Positions 7,962 to 16,823 of a stretch of 36,838 nt of DNA are shown here, piece after piece. The number at the start of each line of letters is the position of its first letter. Position 1 is the stretch's first letter. Where the stretch lies: positions 1 to 36,838 of the IMG/VR virus record IMGVR_UViG_3300023112_000047. One strand, given 5' to 3'. Position numbers and translations under genes: made by a program. The stretch is from a virus. The notes beneath the pieces are model-generated. The model was not told the origin of the DNA. It made no database searches and saw only the letters and a program-made list of their open reading frames with translations.

Positions 7962-8687
7962 ATGAGCGATACAGTTAAACAGTTCCTAGCAACAATCAAG
8001 CAAGATGTTGCCACATCCACATTCGAATGCAATTATTCAGATAGCTTAGAGGTGAGCCAAATTTCATTTGGACAGCAGAAGACTCTTGTAACCAGCACAC
8101 TTGAAGGGATCACATCTATTAACAAATTCATGTTAGAAGTTGATAAACTCATTCAAGAAAATGTTACTGGAAGTACGAGCAATATTACAATCCTTGATAG
8201 GATTCCTATTGTAATCCAGATGAAACTTATTGAGAAGGGGGCAGACTTTAAGGTAGACGAGGAAGTTACTCTTGGAGCATTGCGAGATAATTTTTCAAAA
8301 GCTGTTATTGAACCACAAACTCTCGAATATGATGCATATGAGATCAAACTCAGAATTCCCACACTAGATACTGATGTTAGATATCACAAATCTTCCATTC
8401 GTGAGTTTGATAAAGTTGGGGAAGATGATATTGGTAAATGTACTGGTATCATTCTAGCATATGAATTACCTAAATTTGTAGAGAGCATCACATTCAATGG
8501 AGAAGATATTATCATCGATGAGATTCCAATTGATACTACTATGAAAATTATAGAAACTCTACCATCCTCTGTCACTGATGATATACATGAATTTGTGTCC
8601 ACTATTCGTGATTATGATGAAAAGCTCCTTACTGTTAAGGGCAAGTTAGTTGATTTTGAGACATTATTCTTCGAACGAGAGGATTAA
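7962..8687 (+). CDS. Baseplate hub assembly protein (T4 gp26-like)
   Basis: A 241-residue protein. The segment FGQQKTLVTSTLEGITSINKFMLEVDKLIQENV (about 36-68) followed by ITILDRIPIVIQMKLIEKG resembles the N-terminal pattern of the T4 gp26/base-plate family, in which a response-to-load helix precedes a conserved 'DxLP..D...L..K' segment. It would act in building the central hub. The start at 7962 is 4 nt past the preceding stop; an in-frame ATG at 7923 would overlap the upstream gene by 35 nt and lacks support. It is in the same late operon as 6592 and 7193, with no promoter between. Confidence 0.5.
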   Translation: MSDTVKQFLATIKQDVATSTFECNYSDSLEVSQISFGQQKTLVTSTLEGITSINKFMLEVDKLIQENVTGSTSNITILDRIPIVIQMKLIEKGADFKVDEEVTLGALRDNFSKAVIEPQTLEYDAYEIKLRIPTLDTDVRYHKSSIREFDKVGEDDIGKCTGIILAYELPKFVESITFNGEDIIIDEIPIDTTMKIIETLPSSVTDDIHEFVSTIRDYDEKLLTVKGKLVDFETLFFERED

Positions 8688-8688
8688 T

Positions 8689-8696
8689 ACTAAATA
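8689..8696 (+). promoter_or_regulatory. Late promoter octamer ACTAAATA for the tape-measure gene
   Basis: It lies 6 nt before the ATG at 8703, directly after the gp26-like stop codon. Confidence 0.65.
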
Positions 8697-8702
8697 CAAG
8701 TA

Positions 8703-10574
8703 ATGGACATTACTGCTAAATTACTTGAAGTGTTGCAAGGACAAACACAGGCTACTGAGAAGTTGTCTGAGGCATATAAAGACTCAGATAGCTCTGGTGG
8801 GTCTAAACTTGTAGACAAAAATATTGTAAAAAGTAGTGAGGGAAGTTCCTTTGATACAAAGAAGGGTAGAAAATCCATATCGAGTCGTGATAAGACTGAT
8901 ATAGCTGTTGTTGCGGATATATTTGCTGCAAAATATGTGGACATGATGAAGAAGTCCCAAAAGGATACATTCCTCAAAGCTAAAACTACTAAAAAGAAAT
9001 CTACCTCTAAAGGAAGTGGTAAGGTTGGTGGTGTGGTGAAAGATGTCGCCCAAGGATTAGGTCTTGGTTCAATCATAGCTGCATTAATGGCTGTATCTGG
9101 AAAGATTATACCAATGGCTAAAAAGGTCTGGAAGATCTTTAAGAACAGTAAACTTGGTAAGTCAATTATCAAAATGGCTAAGTCTATATCCAGTACACTT
9201 AAAACAGTGTTTACTAAGATTAAGGATGTGTTAGTTAAGGTATTCACCAAGATATGGGGATTCATGAAGAGATTTGGTAAATTTGTTGCCAAAATATTCG
9301 GAAGAATCTCAGAATGGGCAAAACCATATCTCAAAGTTATAGGAGAGAAGATAGCATCGTTATGGAAAACCATTAAAGGTATTTTCAATAAAGTTGTTGG
9401 TAAAATTATTAGTCTAGGTAAGAAGATAGGTGCAGTGGTTGCCAAAGTATTGGGAAAATTACCTTCTGCAACAGCATTGGTAAAATCTATTGGCAAGCTC
9501 ACTGGTAGTATTGGTAAGGTTATTAATGGGATTATTGATTCTATTATAGGTCTTAAAGATAAAGCTGAGAAGGTTGTAAAAAGGGCTGTTGAGTTTGTGA
9601 AGAACCCAGCGAAGGGTGTTTGGAACGCTGCTAAGGCAGTTGGTGGTAAAGCTATGTCTACTGCTAAGGCAGTTGGTGGTAAAGCTATGTCTACTGCTAA
9701 GGCAGTTGGTGGGACAGCAGCAAAAGGCATAAAGGTAGTTGGTGGGGCGGCAGTAAAAGGTGTTAAATCAGTTGGAAAGATGGCATTTGGTCCTGCGCAG
9801 AAATTATTTAAAAAGGCACTTGGTGTTGTATCAAAAAATCCATCAAAACTTTTAGGTGGTATTGCTAGACGTGTGCCATTAATAGGGACTTTAATTGAAA
9901 GCTTATTAACTCACAATGATTTAAAGAAACTAAAGCAACAACACGCAAATGGCGAAATTGATACTAAGCAACTGAATCTGAGAGCAGGTACTAGAGTTGT
10001 TAAGGGTGTGACTGGTATAGCTGGAGCAGGTTTGGGTGCTGTGTTGGGTGGAGCATTAGGCTCAGTGGTTCCAGTGGCAGGTAACGCCATTGGTGCTATT
10101 CTAGGTGGGGTATTTGGCGACATCGCTGGCAAAAAAGCTGGTGGTATGTTGGTTAATAACTTTTTATCTAAAAAAATGGTTAGTGGGTTTGGTTCACATG
10201 TAATATCTAAGATGGCTACTCCTAAGAAAGAGATGCAAGACTTTATTGTTAAAGGAGATAATGTATATCCCTTCAGCAATAAAGATGAAGTTGTTGGTAT
10301 GAAGACAGGGGGAGCATTTCAACAAGTTATGGAAGGTGCTAAAGGTGGTAATGCTGTAGTCCATGTACAAAGAACCAATAAGATTTTAATGAAGCAAATT
10401 GAGCAGATGAATATATTATTACAATATACTAAAATAATTGCAGAAAAAGAAAATAGTGGTGGTGGTGCAGCAATTGTTCCAATGTCTCTCCCAGCACCAA
10501 AGGAATCTAATGTGGCTCAATTAGCTGCCAATAATAATAGAGATAGTTATTCCAACAGCCCTTACAGTTACTAA
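8703..10574 (+). CDS. Tape-measure / hub protein (gp29-type role)
   Basis: A 623-residue, strongly basic protein, close to the roughly 590 residues of T4 gp29, which sets tail length. A Lys/Ser-rich N-terminal part (to about 110) precedes a long helical stretch (about 115-350) with repeated basic-hydrophobic blocks. Three copies of KAVGGKAMSTA-like repeats lie near 310-340. A glycine-zipper segment rich in GAGLGAVLGGALGS (about 440-480) could insert in a membrane. The C-terminus is Asn/Ser-rich. Membrane-insertion potential in tape measures is known from other phages. The length suggests a tail about as long as that of T4; this is inference. It lies between hub assembly and tube-cap genes. 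Confidence 0.65.
   Translation: MDITAKLLEVLQGQTQATEKLSEAYKDSDSSGGSKLVDKNIVKSSEGSSFDTKKGRKSISSRDKTDIAVVADIFAAKYVDMMKKSQKDTFLKAKTTKKKSTSKGSGKVGGVVKDVAQGLGLGSIIAALMAVSGKIIPMAKKVWKIFKNSKLGKSIIKMAKSISSTLKTVFTKIKDVLVKVFTKIWGFMKRFGKFVAKIFGRISEWAKPYLKVIGEKIASLWKTIKGIFNKVVGKIISLGKKIGAVVAKVLGKLPSATALVKSIGKLTGSIGKVINGIIDSIIGLKDKAEKVVKRAVEFVKNPAKGVWNAAKAVGGKAMSTAKAVGGKAMSTAKAVGGTAAKGIKVVGGAAVKGVKSVGKMAFGPAQKLFKKALGVVSKNPSKLLGGIARRVPLIGTLIESLLTHNDLKKLKQQHANGEIDTKQLNLRAGTRVVKGVTGIAGAGLGAVLGGALGSVVPVAGNAIGAILGGVFGDIAGKKAGGMLVNNFLSKKMVSGFGSHVISKMATPKKEMQDFIVKGDNVYPFSNKDEVVGMKTGGAFQQVMEGAKGGNAVVHVQRTNKILMKQIEQMNILLQYTKIIAEKENSGGGAAIVPMSLPAPKESNVAQLAANNNRDSYSNSPYSY
9630..9712 (+). repeat. 33-bp in-frame tandem repeat in the tape-measure gene
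   Basis: Two exact 33-bp units (9630-9662, 9663-9695) and the first 17 bases of a third. Each encodes AKAVGGKAMST. The exact identity at the DNA level indicates a recent expansion, with potential to change in copy number. Confidence 0.9.
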
Positions 10575-10577
10575 ATA
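10570..10577 (+). promoter_or_regulatory. Late promoter octamer ACTAAATA
   Basis: It overlaps the tape-measure stop codon and lies 5 nt before the ATG at 10583. Confidence 0.65.
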
Positions 10578-10582
10578 AATAT

Positions 10583-11386
10583 ATGGCTACCGTTGACGTA
10601 ATTAAGGACTTTCCGTGGTGTATCAATACTAATGATACTGAACTACTGAAGGATTGTCCCAAAATTCACATACAATTTCATCGAATGAAAGATTTGGGTG
10701 TTGTTCGAAAGGCTAGGAATCTGATCAAACAGGGTGTTAACACAGAAGCAGGTAAAGCCTTCTATGATAGTCTATATGATACGGAAAAGGAAGATACATA
10801 TACATTTCCATTCTTTGACACAAACTACATTAGTTATTCAAATTCATTTAGTGATAATTTAATGGGAAATGTTGGTAATGGGCAAGGTCTTGCTGCAATT
10901 GGAGATAAGTTATCTGATATTCATTCTGAATTTAGATTCATGGGAGAACTTGGTGGTGTAATTGCTGGAGCAGTAAGGTCAAAAAATCTATCAGCCCTTG
11001 AGAGTCTATCGGATCAAAGTAGAACTATATATCCAGAGACACCTCAATATCAACAATTTGGAAAAAAGGCAAGTGATATAACAGTGACATTCACATTATT
11101 AAACACTAGCTCAACTAAAGGATATGATAAAAATATTGACTTAGTGAGAGAGTTAGCAAGAATTAATAAACCAACTAGAAAGACTTCTATATTTATGGAG
11201 CCAAGTAGAATATGTAAGATCAAAATCCCAGGATATAGAGATCTTCCTTGGGCATATTGCAGTAACTTTTCGCTTAATGGATTAGGTACTCAGCGTATGG
11301 TAGGTTCTGGTATATTGCCAGAAGCATATCAATTGCAGATGGTGTTCACACCCCTAATAACAGAAGATTCAAGCCTCATAAAATAA
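10583..11386 (+). CDS. Baseplate tail-tube cap (T4 gp48-like)
   Basis: A 267-residue protein. A central IYPETPQYQQFGKKASDITVTFTLLNT segment (about 152-178) and a C-terminal ARINKPTRKTSIFMEPSRICKIKIPG segment match the layout of gp48-type tube caps, which terminate in a tube-like domain. Position immediately upstream of a gp53-like gene agrees with the T4 gene set (48, 54, 53, 27). It would cap the hub and start tube polymerisation. The TAATGA overlap with the next gene implies coupled translation. Confidence 0.6.
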   Translation: MATVDVIKDFPWCINTNDTELLKDCPKIHIQFHRMKDLGVVRKARNLIKQGVNTEAGKAFYDSLYDTEKEDTYTFPFFDTNYISYSNSFSDNLMGNVGNGQGLAAIGDKLSDIHSEFRFMGELGGVIAGAVRSKNLSALESLSDQSRTIYPETPQYQQFGKKASDITVTFTLLNTSSTKGYDKNIDLVRELARINKPTRKTSIFMEPSRICKIKIPGYRDLPWAYCSNFSLNGLGTQRMVGSGILPEAYQLQMVFTPLITEDSSLIK

Positions 11387-11784
11387 TGACAGAAGTAGGA
11401 AAATTTAGAAACGATGTAGATGGTATAGATAATGTGTCCCTATCGCATTATGATCGAATATTCAAGGTGTATAAATATTCAATCGAAGATAAAGAATTCA
11501 ATGTTTATAATATATTAAATAAATTGGATTTTGGTGATATTGATGGGGAATTCATTGAATTGGAAACAATAAAGGCTCCAACTGCGCTACCAACTATTGC
11601 ATATAGATTATATAATGATATAAAGCTCTGGTGGGTAATATATCTATGTAATGTAGACAAATTTGAGGGTGCTCCTTTTTTGATTGAATCGGGCACACAA
11701 ATTAAGTATATAAAACCAGAATATTTATCCCTCATACATGCGGATATAACCAATCAAACAATATACGATAACAAGCATTTTTAA
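11386..11784 (+). CDS. Baseplate wedge protein (T4 gp53-like, LysM-like core)
   Basis: A 132-residue protein. The core IAYRLYNDIKLWWVIYLCNVDKFEGAPFLIESGTQIKYIKPEYL (about 71-114) has the LysM pattern seen in gp53 (W..I...N......F.I..G..L.I). T4 gp53 is somewhat longer at 196 residues. In T4 it stabilises the wedge-hub contact in the baseplate. Start and stop overlap both neighbours (TAATGA at the 5' end; ATG of the next gene at 11784), which is characteristic of a tightly coupled operon. Confidence 0.65.
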   Translation: MTEVGKFRNDVDGIDNVSLSHYDRIFKVYKYSIEDKEFNVYNILNKLDFGDIDGEFIELETIKAPTALPTIAYRLYNDIKLWWVIYLCNVDKFEGAPFLIESGTQIKYIKPEYLSLIHADITNQTIYDNKHF

Positions 11785-13127
11785 TGGCAACACATTTCAT
11801 AAATGAAGTAGCATTTGATACTGAATTCAAATTAACTGGTCCTGATGGAGAAGTAGATGTTTCTCATCAGGCAATTAAATCACTATCTATCAAAGATTCA
11901 ATGTATAACCCATTCAAGACTGGATTAGTTCAGTTTGTTGATGGGTTTTATGTGTTTGAGTCATTATATTCATATAGGGGTGATGGAAGAGATGAGTTTA
12001 GTGTTATGATGAAACCTTCTGACGAGAAGGATATAACTGAAACAATTGAAGAGACATTCATTCTATTTGATGAGTCGAATGTATATTCTCCAGCTAATGT
12101 TGATGTGCGCTCTAAGACATTTGTGTTGGCTGATAAGAAGTCTTTACCATTCAACGAAACCATACCATATAACCGAACATTTTCAGGATATTGTGGTGAA
12201 GTATTGGAGGAGCTATTTGATGAATTGCTACCCGATTACAAAGGCACATTTGAGAAGACCGACTTACTCTACACTGCCATACCGTCAATAAATTGGACAT
12301 ATATGGATCTGTTGGAAGATATACTACAGAAGAATTATGTTGCAGAGGGTAGCACATATATAAAATGTTTTTTATTATGGGATAGAAAAGAGTCTGTATA
12401 TAATTTCACAAAGATAAGTGAATTGTTTGATAAGAATAAAGATAATGTTATTGAGGCTTTCTCATTGGGGGGTGATCAAGGTGGGTTGGGTGGTACAGGT
12501 GGATTTGTGTATGGTAAGAATCCTGATGTATCGTCAACACCAGCAATGGAGTATGACTCAGATCTACTACACTTCAACATATCAACACCCCAACACGGAT
12601 TTATGAGTATTATGAATACTCATAAATGGATAATCAATGCATATAATAGAGTATTGGGTAGCCACGAACAAGGTATTATCAAATTGGATGATATTAAGAA
12701 GAATTGGGAAGAATTGTTTGTGAAACCATTTAAACTACAAGATGGCGAGGTTTCTGGATTTATCTCCGAGAATAAGAAATCTAAGAAACGCCACGTATCA
12801 TATACAATGCCATATGATCTTATTATATGTAAGAGAATGGTTGAGTCAGAAATAAACAACATATTGACCTTCCACAACATAAACTGCAACTTCACGAAGA
12901 AGGGCAACCCAGTTAGACAATCAGGAAAGTTTTTTGATGTTGCAAGAGCGACAGCGTATGTGCCACAGAAGGGTGAAGAGGAATTTAAATTCGATGATAA
13001 AGCATTGGGTAGATGGTTGCTTACAGAAGTAATACATACATACTCAAATGATAACTATGCCACCGATATAGTCGGTGTGAAAACATATGTCCACCCCGAA
13101 TCCAAACCGTCAGATAGCGCAGAATAA
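11784..13127 (+). CDS. Baseplate central hub protein (gp27-like)
   Basis: A 447-residue protein whose first 60 residues (ALKSLSIKDSMYNPFKTGLVQFVDGFYVFESLYSY pattern) resemble the beta-barrel start of phage hub proteins of the gp27 / P2 gpD type, where a tail-tube-like barrel carries NPFKTGxVxxxD. The rest is mixed, with a C-terminal GRWLLTEVIHTYSNDNYATDIVGVKTYV strand, also typical. It would form the trimeric hub under the tube. It is co-directional and overlapping with neighbours (1-nt overlap each side). Cell-puncturing (gp5-type) domains are not present in this protein. Confidence 0.6.
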   Translation: MATHFINEVAFDTEFKLTGPDGEVDVSHQAIKSLSIKDSMYNPFKTGLVQFVDGFYVFESLYSYRGDGRDEFSVMMKPSDEKDITETIEETFILFDESNVYSPANVDVRSKTFVLADKKSLPFNETIPYNRTFSGYCGEVLEELFDELLPDYKGTFEKTDLLYTAIPSINWTYMDLLEDILQKNYVAEGSTYIKCFLLWDRKESVYNFTKISELFDKNKDNVIEAFSLGGDQGGLGGTGGFVYGKNPDVSSTPAMEYDSDLLHFNISTPQHGFMSIMNTHKWIINAYNRVLGSHEQGIIKLDDIKKNWEELFVKPFKLQDGEVSGFISENKKSKKRHVSYTMPYDLIICKRMVESEINNILTFHNINCNFTKKGNPVRQSGKFFDVARATAYVPQKGEEEFKFDDKALGRWLLTEVIHTYSNDNYATDIVGVKTYVHPESKPSDSAE

Positions 13128-14038
13128 TGAGAAATAAAGTTGAAATATTAAGAGCCTTAGTACGCATTGAAGATGATATGGATCGTCTAGATATTCCTAA
13201 ATCATGGGATGTTAAAGATGTTGATGTTGAATTCATTGTTGAGTTTAAGAAGGTGTATGAGATGGGAATTACTAAGCTGAAGGAATTTCTTGAGAAGCTT
13301 GAGTCTGATGGAAAAGATCTAGACGAATTCACTATTAAATATTATATGGACAATCTACAGAGTGGTCCATTTGGTAAATTATTAGCTGACCTTACTACGG
13401 ATAGTAAGTATTTCAAACCTGCTTCTGTATTACTGGGGTCTGTAACAAGAACACCTAGAACACAATCAAATACTGAACCTGTATTAAATTCCCCCCAATT
13501 ATCCCCAACACATCCAGACATGTTTAGGATGATGACTGTGCCTGTTTATGATATGGTAGTTAATGCAGAAGAGATGGTGTCTGATGTACATAAGAGATCT
13601 ATTCTTTCTAAAGTTGGTTATGATAATACATTAAATGAGGTTGATAAGAACCCAAGATATAACAAAATTGAAGGAGAACTTAATGATGAGGCACATGGAA
13701 GTTATTCTGTTACTGATGTATCATACTATAAAAACGTATCTAGTGCCATAGTGGACGATATTTTAGATATTGTCAAGAGTTATCTTGGTGATGAGGCATA
13801 TAGGTTATATCTTGACGATAGGATATATAACCCATATGATGAAGAACATAACACGTCAACGTCAGTAGTGTCAATGGGTATAAAGGTTTTAAAGGAGTCA
13901 GAGAATTACTTAGAATACAGTATTTTGAGATTTTTGAAAGATAATCTTGACAGAAGATCATTCAAGCTTACAATAGAAACAGAAGAAGAAAATAAAGAGT
14001 ATTTAATACATACTACTGATGGTGCTTTAGATGTATAA
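13127..14038 (+). CDS. Unknown structural protein at the end of the tail operon
   Basis: A 303-residue protein, overlapping the hub gene by 1 nt (TAATGA). It starts with a helical, charged segment (about 1-75) suited to a coiled coil, then a Pro/Thr/Asn-rich linker (about 95-135). I recognise no domain. Being last in the baseplate operon it is probably a baseplate or tail component. Its C-terminal codons lie in an inverted repeat shared with the convergent gene on the other strand. Confidence 0.65.
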   Translation: MRNKVEILRALVRIEDDMDRLDIPKSWDVKDVDVEFIVEFKKVYEMGITKLKEFLEKLESDGKDLDEFTIKYYMDNLQSGPFGKLLADLTTDSKYFKPASVLLGSVTRTPRTQSNTEPVLNSPQLSPTHPDMFRMMTVPVYDMVVNAEEMVSDVHKRSILSKVGYDNTLNEVDKNPRYNKIEGELNDEAHGSYSVTDVSYYKNVSSAIVDDILDIVKSYLGDEAYRLYLDDRIYNPYDEEHNTSTSVVSMGIKVLKESENYLEYSILRFLKDNLDRRSFKLTIETEEENKEYLIHTTDGALDV

Positions 14039-14070
14039 TAGTTATAATAATATTATATAATTATACATCT
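14029..14070. terminator. Inverted repeat between convergent genes (possible bidirectional terminator)
   Basis: AGATGTATAAT (14029-14039) pairs with ATTATACATCT (14060-14070). Both stop codons lie in the arms, and the two proteins both end in Asp-Val as a result. The stem is AT-only apart from two pairs, so terminator strength is uncertain. Confidence 0.4.
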
Positions 14071-14594
14071 ATTGTTTTAATACTATCATTATCAGTATTA
14101 TCAGTATTATCATTTTTATCACTCATTAATGCAATAAACTCTTCTCTTGTTAACTTAATAGTTTGTTTATTATTCTCTTCTCTATTAAGAGCAATTTTCT
14201 CTCTACTATTAATATCAATTTGTTTGAGTTCTTTTTGTTGTTTCAATTTAGATTTCTCCAATTTAATCTTATTAAGAGATGCAACTGCACTTGTGGCAGC
14301 ATTAACTAAACCATTATAACCTTCCAGTGCCTTTGCATCATAAGTAAATGAATCTGGATTCTCTGACATACTTTCAACAACACCCATTACATTCTCAATA
14401 ATAGTAGCAGTTTGTTTTACGACATACTCATCAATATCAGATTCATCCAAGTCTTCAACATTCATAGTTTTTCTAGAAGGTGTTGAATCGGACGGAAATG
14501 TTGCACTACCCATCAAGACATTCACAATATTCTCTGGATTCTCAAGGTCTTTAGAATCAAGGTCGTCAAATTCGGAAAGGATATCATCACTCAT
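14061..14594 (-). CDS. Candidate small terminase subunit (gp16-like)
   Basis: A 177-residue acidic-N, basic-middle protein. It has an acidic N-terminus (about 1-60), then TIIENVMGVVESMSENPDSFTYDAKALEGYNGLVNAATSAVASLNKIKLEKSKLKQQ (about 82-138), a long helical hairpin, and a charged tail. T4 gp16 shows the same plan: a central helical pair with a 'sp..yEv.a.L......a..ell.lhk..k' pattern. It would recognise phage DNA for the packaging motor. No HTH is visible. A scaffold or coiled-coil tail protein remains possible. It is the only clear minus-strand gene and carries its own late octamer. Confidence 0.4.
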   Translation of the reverse strand: MSDDILSEFDDLDSKDLENPENIVNVLMGSATFPSDSTPSRKTMNVEDLDESDIDEYVVKQTATIIENVMGVVESMSENPDSFTYDAKALEGYNGLVNAATSAVASLNKIKLEKSKLKQQKELKQIDINSREKIALNREENNKQTIKLTREEFIALMSDKNDNTDNTDNDSIKTIDV

Positions 14595-14603
14595 AATCCC
14601 TTA

Positions 14604-14611
14604 TATTTAGT
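14604..14611 (-). promoter_or_regulatory. Late promoter octamer ACTAAATA on the minus strand
   Basis: Read on the minus strand, ACTAAATA lies 9 nt before the ATG at 14594, with AAGGG in the spacer. The element therefore works with gene orientation rather than being a composition artefact of the plus strand. Confidence 0.55.
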
Positions 14612-14640
14612 TGGTTTGTAAGATAATTACAACTATTTAC

Positions 14641-14669
14641 TTGACCATTACCCGCAATCGTGCTAAATT
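14641..14669 (+). promoter_or_regulatory. Sigma70-like promoter for the dehydratase gene
   Basis: TTGACC (14641-14646), 17 nt, TAAATT (14664-14669). The GTGCTAA context resembles the promoter cassettes at 28535, 31863 and 32567. The ATG at 14676 is 6 nt downstream, so this transcript could also start at or close to its start codon. Confidence 0.55.
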
Positions 14670-14675
14670 TCTTCA

Positions 14676-15671
14676 ATGATCGACCTAAACGGAAAACGAG
14701 TGCTAATAACTGGCACTAGCGGATTTATAGCCCAAAACTTCTTAGCCACGTTGGAAGGAATGTATCCAAACATTGGATTGGTGATGTGTATGGACTACGC
14801 CCCCGCCTTCAATCTTAGGCAACATTTTTCGAAAGAATTCTACGATAACAAGATAGTAGATTTGAGTCATACACGCATTGAACGCTATGCATTTTCTCCA
14901 GACGTAGATAGATATGATGTTATCTTCAATTTTGCTGCCGAATCACATGTTGATCGTTCTATCTCAGATCCACTAACATTCGCAACAAACCTAACATCCA
15001 CTATGGCACTACTAAATCATGTAGTGTGTGAAAAGGAGAAAGGGCATAATATCCAAATGATTCAAATCAGTACAGATGAAGTGTATGGACACCACCTAAC
15101 TACAAGTGCAAAGCCCCATACTGAAGATTCTCAATTACAACCAAGGAATCCATACGCTGCATCAAAAGCAGCAGCAGACCTTATGTGTGAGGCATATGTA
15201 AGTACATATGACATTGATGTATTGGTGACAAGATGTACTAATAACTTTGGTATTTACCAACGTACAGAAAAATTTATTCCAACTATCATTTCAAAGTTGG
15301 TTGCAGGTGAGAAAATCCCTGTTTATGGAGAAGGAGACAACATTAGAGAGTGGATTCATGTTGATGACCACTGCAAGTCTATCTTAGAGATCGCAGGAGA
15401 GCACACAAGAGGTGTTCACAACATTTCGGGAGGCACACCTAAGAATAATTTGGAATTGGTTCAGGACATATTGACGGCTTATAATAAGCTAGTGCCTGAA
15501 AGTGAAAAAACTATGGTAAATAGTGTTGAATTTGTAGATGATAGAAAAGGTCATGATAAGATCTATGCTATCACTTCAAAATACTATTTACGTGGTTTTG
15601 AAACCGTTCCATATGAGGATGCTATTGATGAAATAGTTAAACACTATGTAGCATACTACAAAGGTCAATGA
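14676..15671 (+). CDS. dTDP-glucose 4,6-dehydratase (RmlB-type extended SDR)
   Basis: A 331-residue protein with the Rossmann GTSGFIA at 13-19 (TGxxGFIG class), AAESHVDRS at 87-95, the catalytic TDE at 133-135 in ISTDEVYG, and YxxxK at Y160/K164. This combination is specific for RmlB-type dehydratases, which convert dTDP-glucose to dTDP-4-keto-6-deoxyglucose using bound NAD+. Length is close to the usual 330-360. It could supply a modified sugar to the glycosyltransferase at 227, to virion glycosylation, or remodel host glycan precursors. Its stop codon overlaps the next start (ATGA). It depends on NAD+, as the downstream NAD+ module supplies. Confidence 0.85.
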   Translation: MIDLNGKRVLITGTSGFIAQNFLATLEGMYPNIGLVMCMDYAPAFNLRQHFSKEFYDNKIVDLSHTRIERYAFSPDVDRYDVIFNFAAESHVDRSISDPLTFATNLTSTMALLNHVVCEKEKGHNIQMIQISTDEVYGHHLTTSAKPHTEDSQLQPRNPYAASKAAADLMCEAYVSTYDIDVLVTRCTNNFGIYQRTEKFIPTIISKLVAGEKIPVYGEGDNIREWIHVDDHCKSILEIAGEHTRGVHNISGGTPKNNLELVQDILTAYNKLVPESEKTMVNSVEFVDDRKGHDKIYAITSKYYLRGFETVPYEDAIDEIVKHYVAYYKGQ

Positions 15672-16810
15672 AACAATTAATAATTATGAAACTAGAACAA
15701 CAAGCATATATGGCATGGGTTAACGGAAAATCCAAAGTCCAAGTCGCAGAAGAATACGGAATCTCACCTAGAACACTAGGTCGATGGTTCGATAAACTTA
15801 CAGAGTCCAAAGATCCGATTTGTACATCAGCAAAAACTGAAGAAGCTAACTGTGTAGCTCATGTAAATAAGAATTTTAAACGTCTACCCGACAAAGCACT
15901 TAATCCAAAACAACCTAAGCTTACACCAAAGCAGGTTGATGAAAACCTTGAAGGATTTCTTGAATTTATCGAGTCACTTGCTCCGAATAAATTTGAGGTT
16001 TCTACCCAAACCATTTCTACACCCACAATTAGTAGGGACAATAAAGTGGCTGTATGTGCGGGAGATTTCCACTTTGGACATGAGTGCTATAACAGTATTA
16101 ACATCTTCTATGAGGTAATTCGTGAACTTCAACCAGACCAAATCATTCTTAATGGTGATACCTTGGACATGTTTGCGCTTAGTACATATCCGAAAGATAT
16201 TCGTTCAAGTTACAACTTGCAACAAGAACGTACTGCATATCACGATCTACTATTTAACATTGCGCAGATCTCACCAAACTCACGTATTGTAGAAACTAAT
16301 GCTAATCACTCTGGCGATTCCATTGATGGACGTTGGTGGAGATACCTAAGTACACGTTTAGGTGAACTTGCATCAATTCCAGAAGTAAGAGAGAAACTTT
16401 CCTACGAAAATCTCTTCCTACCAAAAGGATTTGATATGGAACTTGTCGATACTGTAACATTAGGTGCTGACTTTAACATTGTTCATGGTGATGTAGTACG
16501 TGCTAAAGCAGGAGCGTCAGCTATGGGTCTTATTGATAAGTGGAATGCAAGTGTCATGTGTAATCATACTCATAGAATGGGTTCTACATCTCGTCGCGTA
16601 CCAAGTATTGGTGGTCGTCCAGAAGCAAGACACATTGCCTATGAAAATGGATGTATGTGTGATATGAGTCCTGTATATGCATCTGCACCTGATTGGCAGA
16701 ATGGATTTTCCATCATTCATTATAATGATGTTGATGTAGCAGTGGAACAAGTACATATTAATGGAAATCGTGCGCTTTCCACGACTCTTGGAAAAGAAAT
16801 CAAAGTCTAG
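15668..16810 (+). CDS. Metallophosphoesterase with N-terminal helix-turn-helix
   Basis: A 380-residue protein. Residues about 10-45 (AYMAWVNGKSKVQVAEEYGISPRTLGRWFDKL) look like a resolvase/transposase-type helix-turn-helix. A calcineurin-like phosphoesterase domain follows: GDFHFGH (132-138), NGDTLD (162-167), NANHSGD (211-217), a later HGD and NHTHR, which supply the two-metal site. It could be a nuclease or phosphodiesterase brought to DNA by the HTH, with a role in recombination or nucleotide turnover. The ATG at 15668 overlaps the stop upstream; an in-frame ATG at 15689 is an alternative start. Confidence 0.75.
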   Translation: MKQLIIMKLEQQAYMAWVNGKSKVQVAEEYGISPRTLGRWFDKLTESKDPICTSAKTEEANCVAHVNKNFKRLPDKALNPKQPKLTPKQVDENLEGFLEFIESLAPNKFEVSTQTISTPTISRDNKVAVCAGDFHFGHECYNSINIFYEVIRELQPDQIILNGDTLDMFALSTYPKDIRSSYNLQQERTAYHDLLFNIAQISPNSRIVETNANHSGDSIDGRWWRYLSTRLGELASIPEVREKLSYENLFLPKGFDMELVDTVTLGADFNIVHGDVVRAKAGASAMGLIDKWNASVMCNHTHRMGSTSRRVPSIGGRPEARHIAYENGCMCDMSPVYASAPDWQNGFSIIHYNDVDVAVEQVHINGNRALSTTLGKEIKV

Positions 16811-16823
16811 CAATTGAGGGCTT

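Noticed and set aside
8690-9730. Long minus-strand open frame of 346 codons
   Set aside because: It runs antisense through the tape-measure gene and encodes low-complexity Pro/Ala/Thr/Leu repeats that mirror the sense repeats; no promoter or start signal supports it.
11469-11480. TATAAATA inside the gp53-like gene
   Set aside because: It is within coding sequence, no start codon follows at the usual distance, and AT-rich coding sequence makes chance matches likely.
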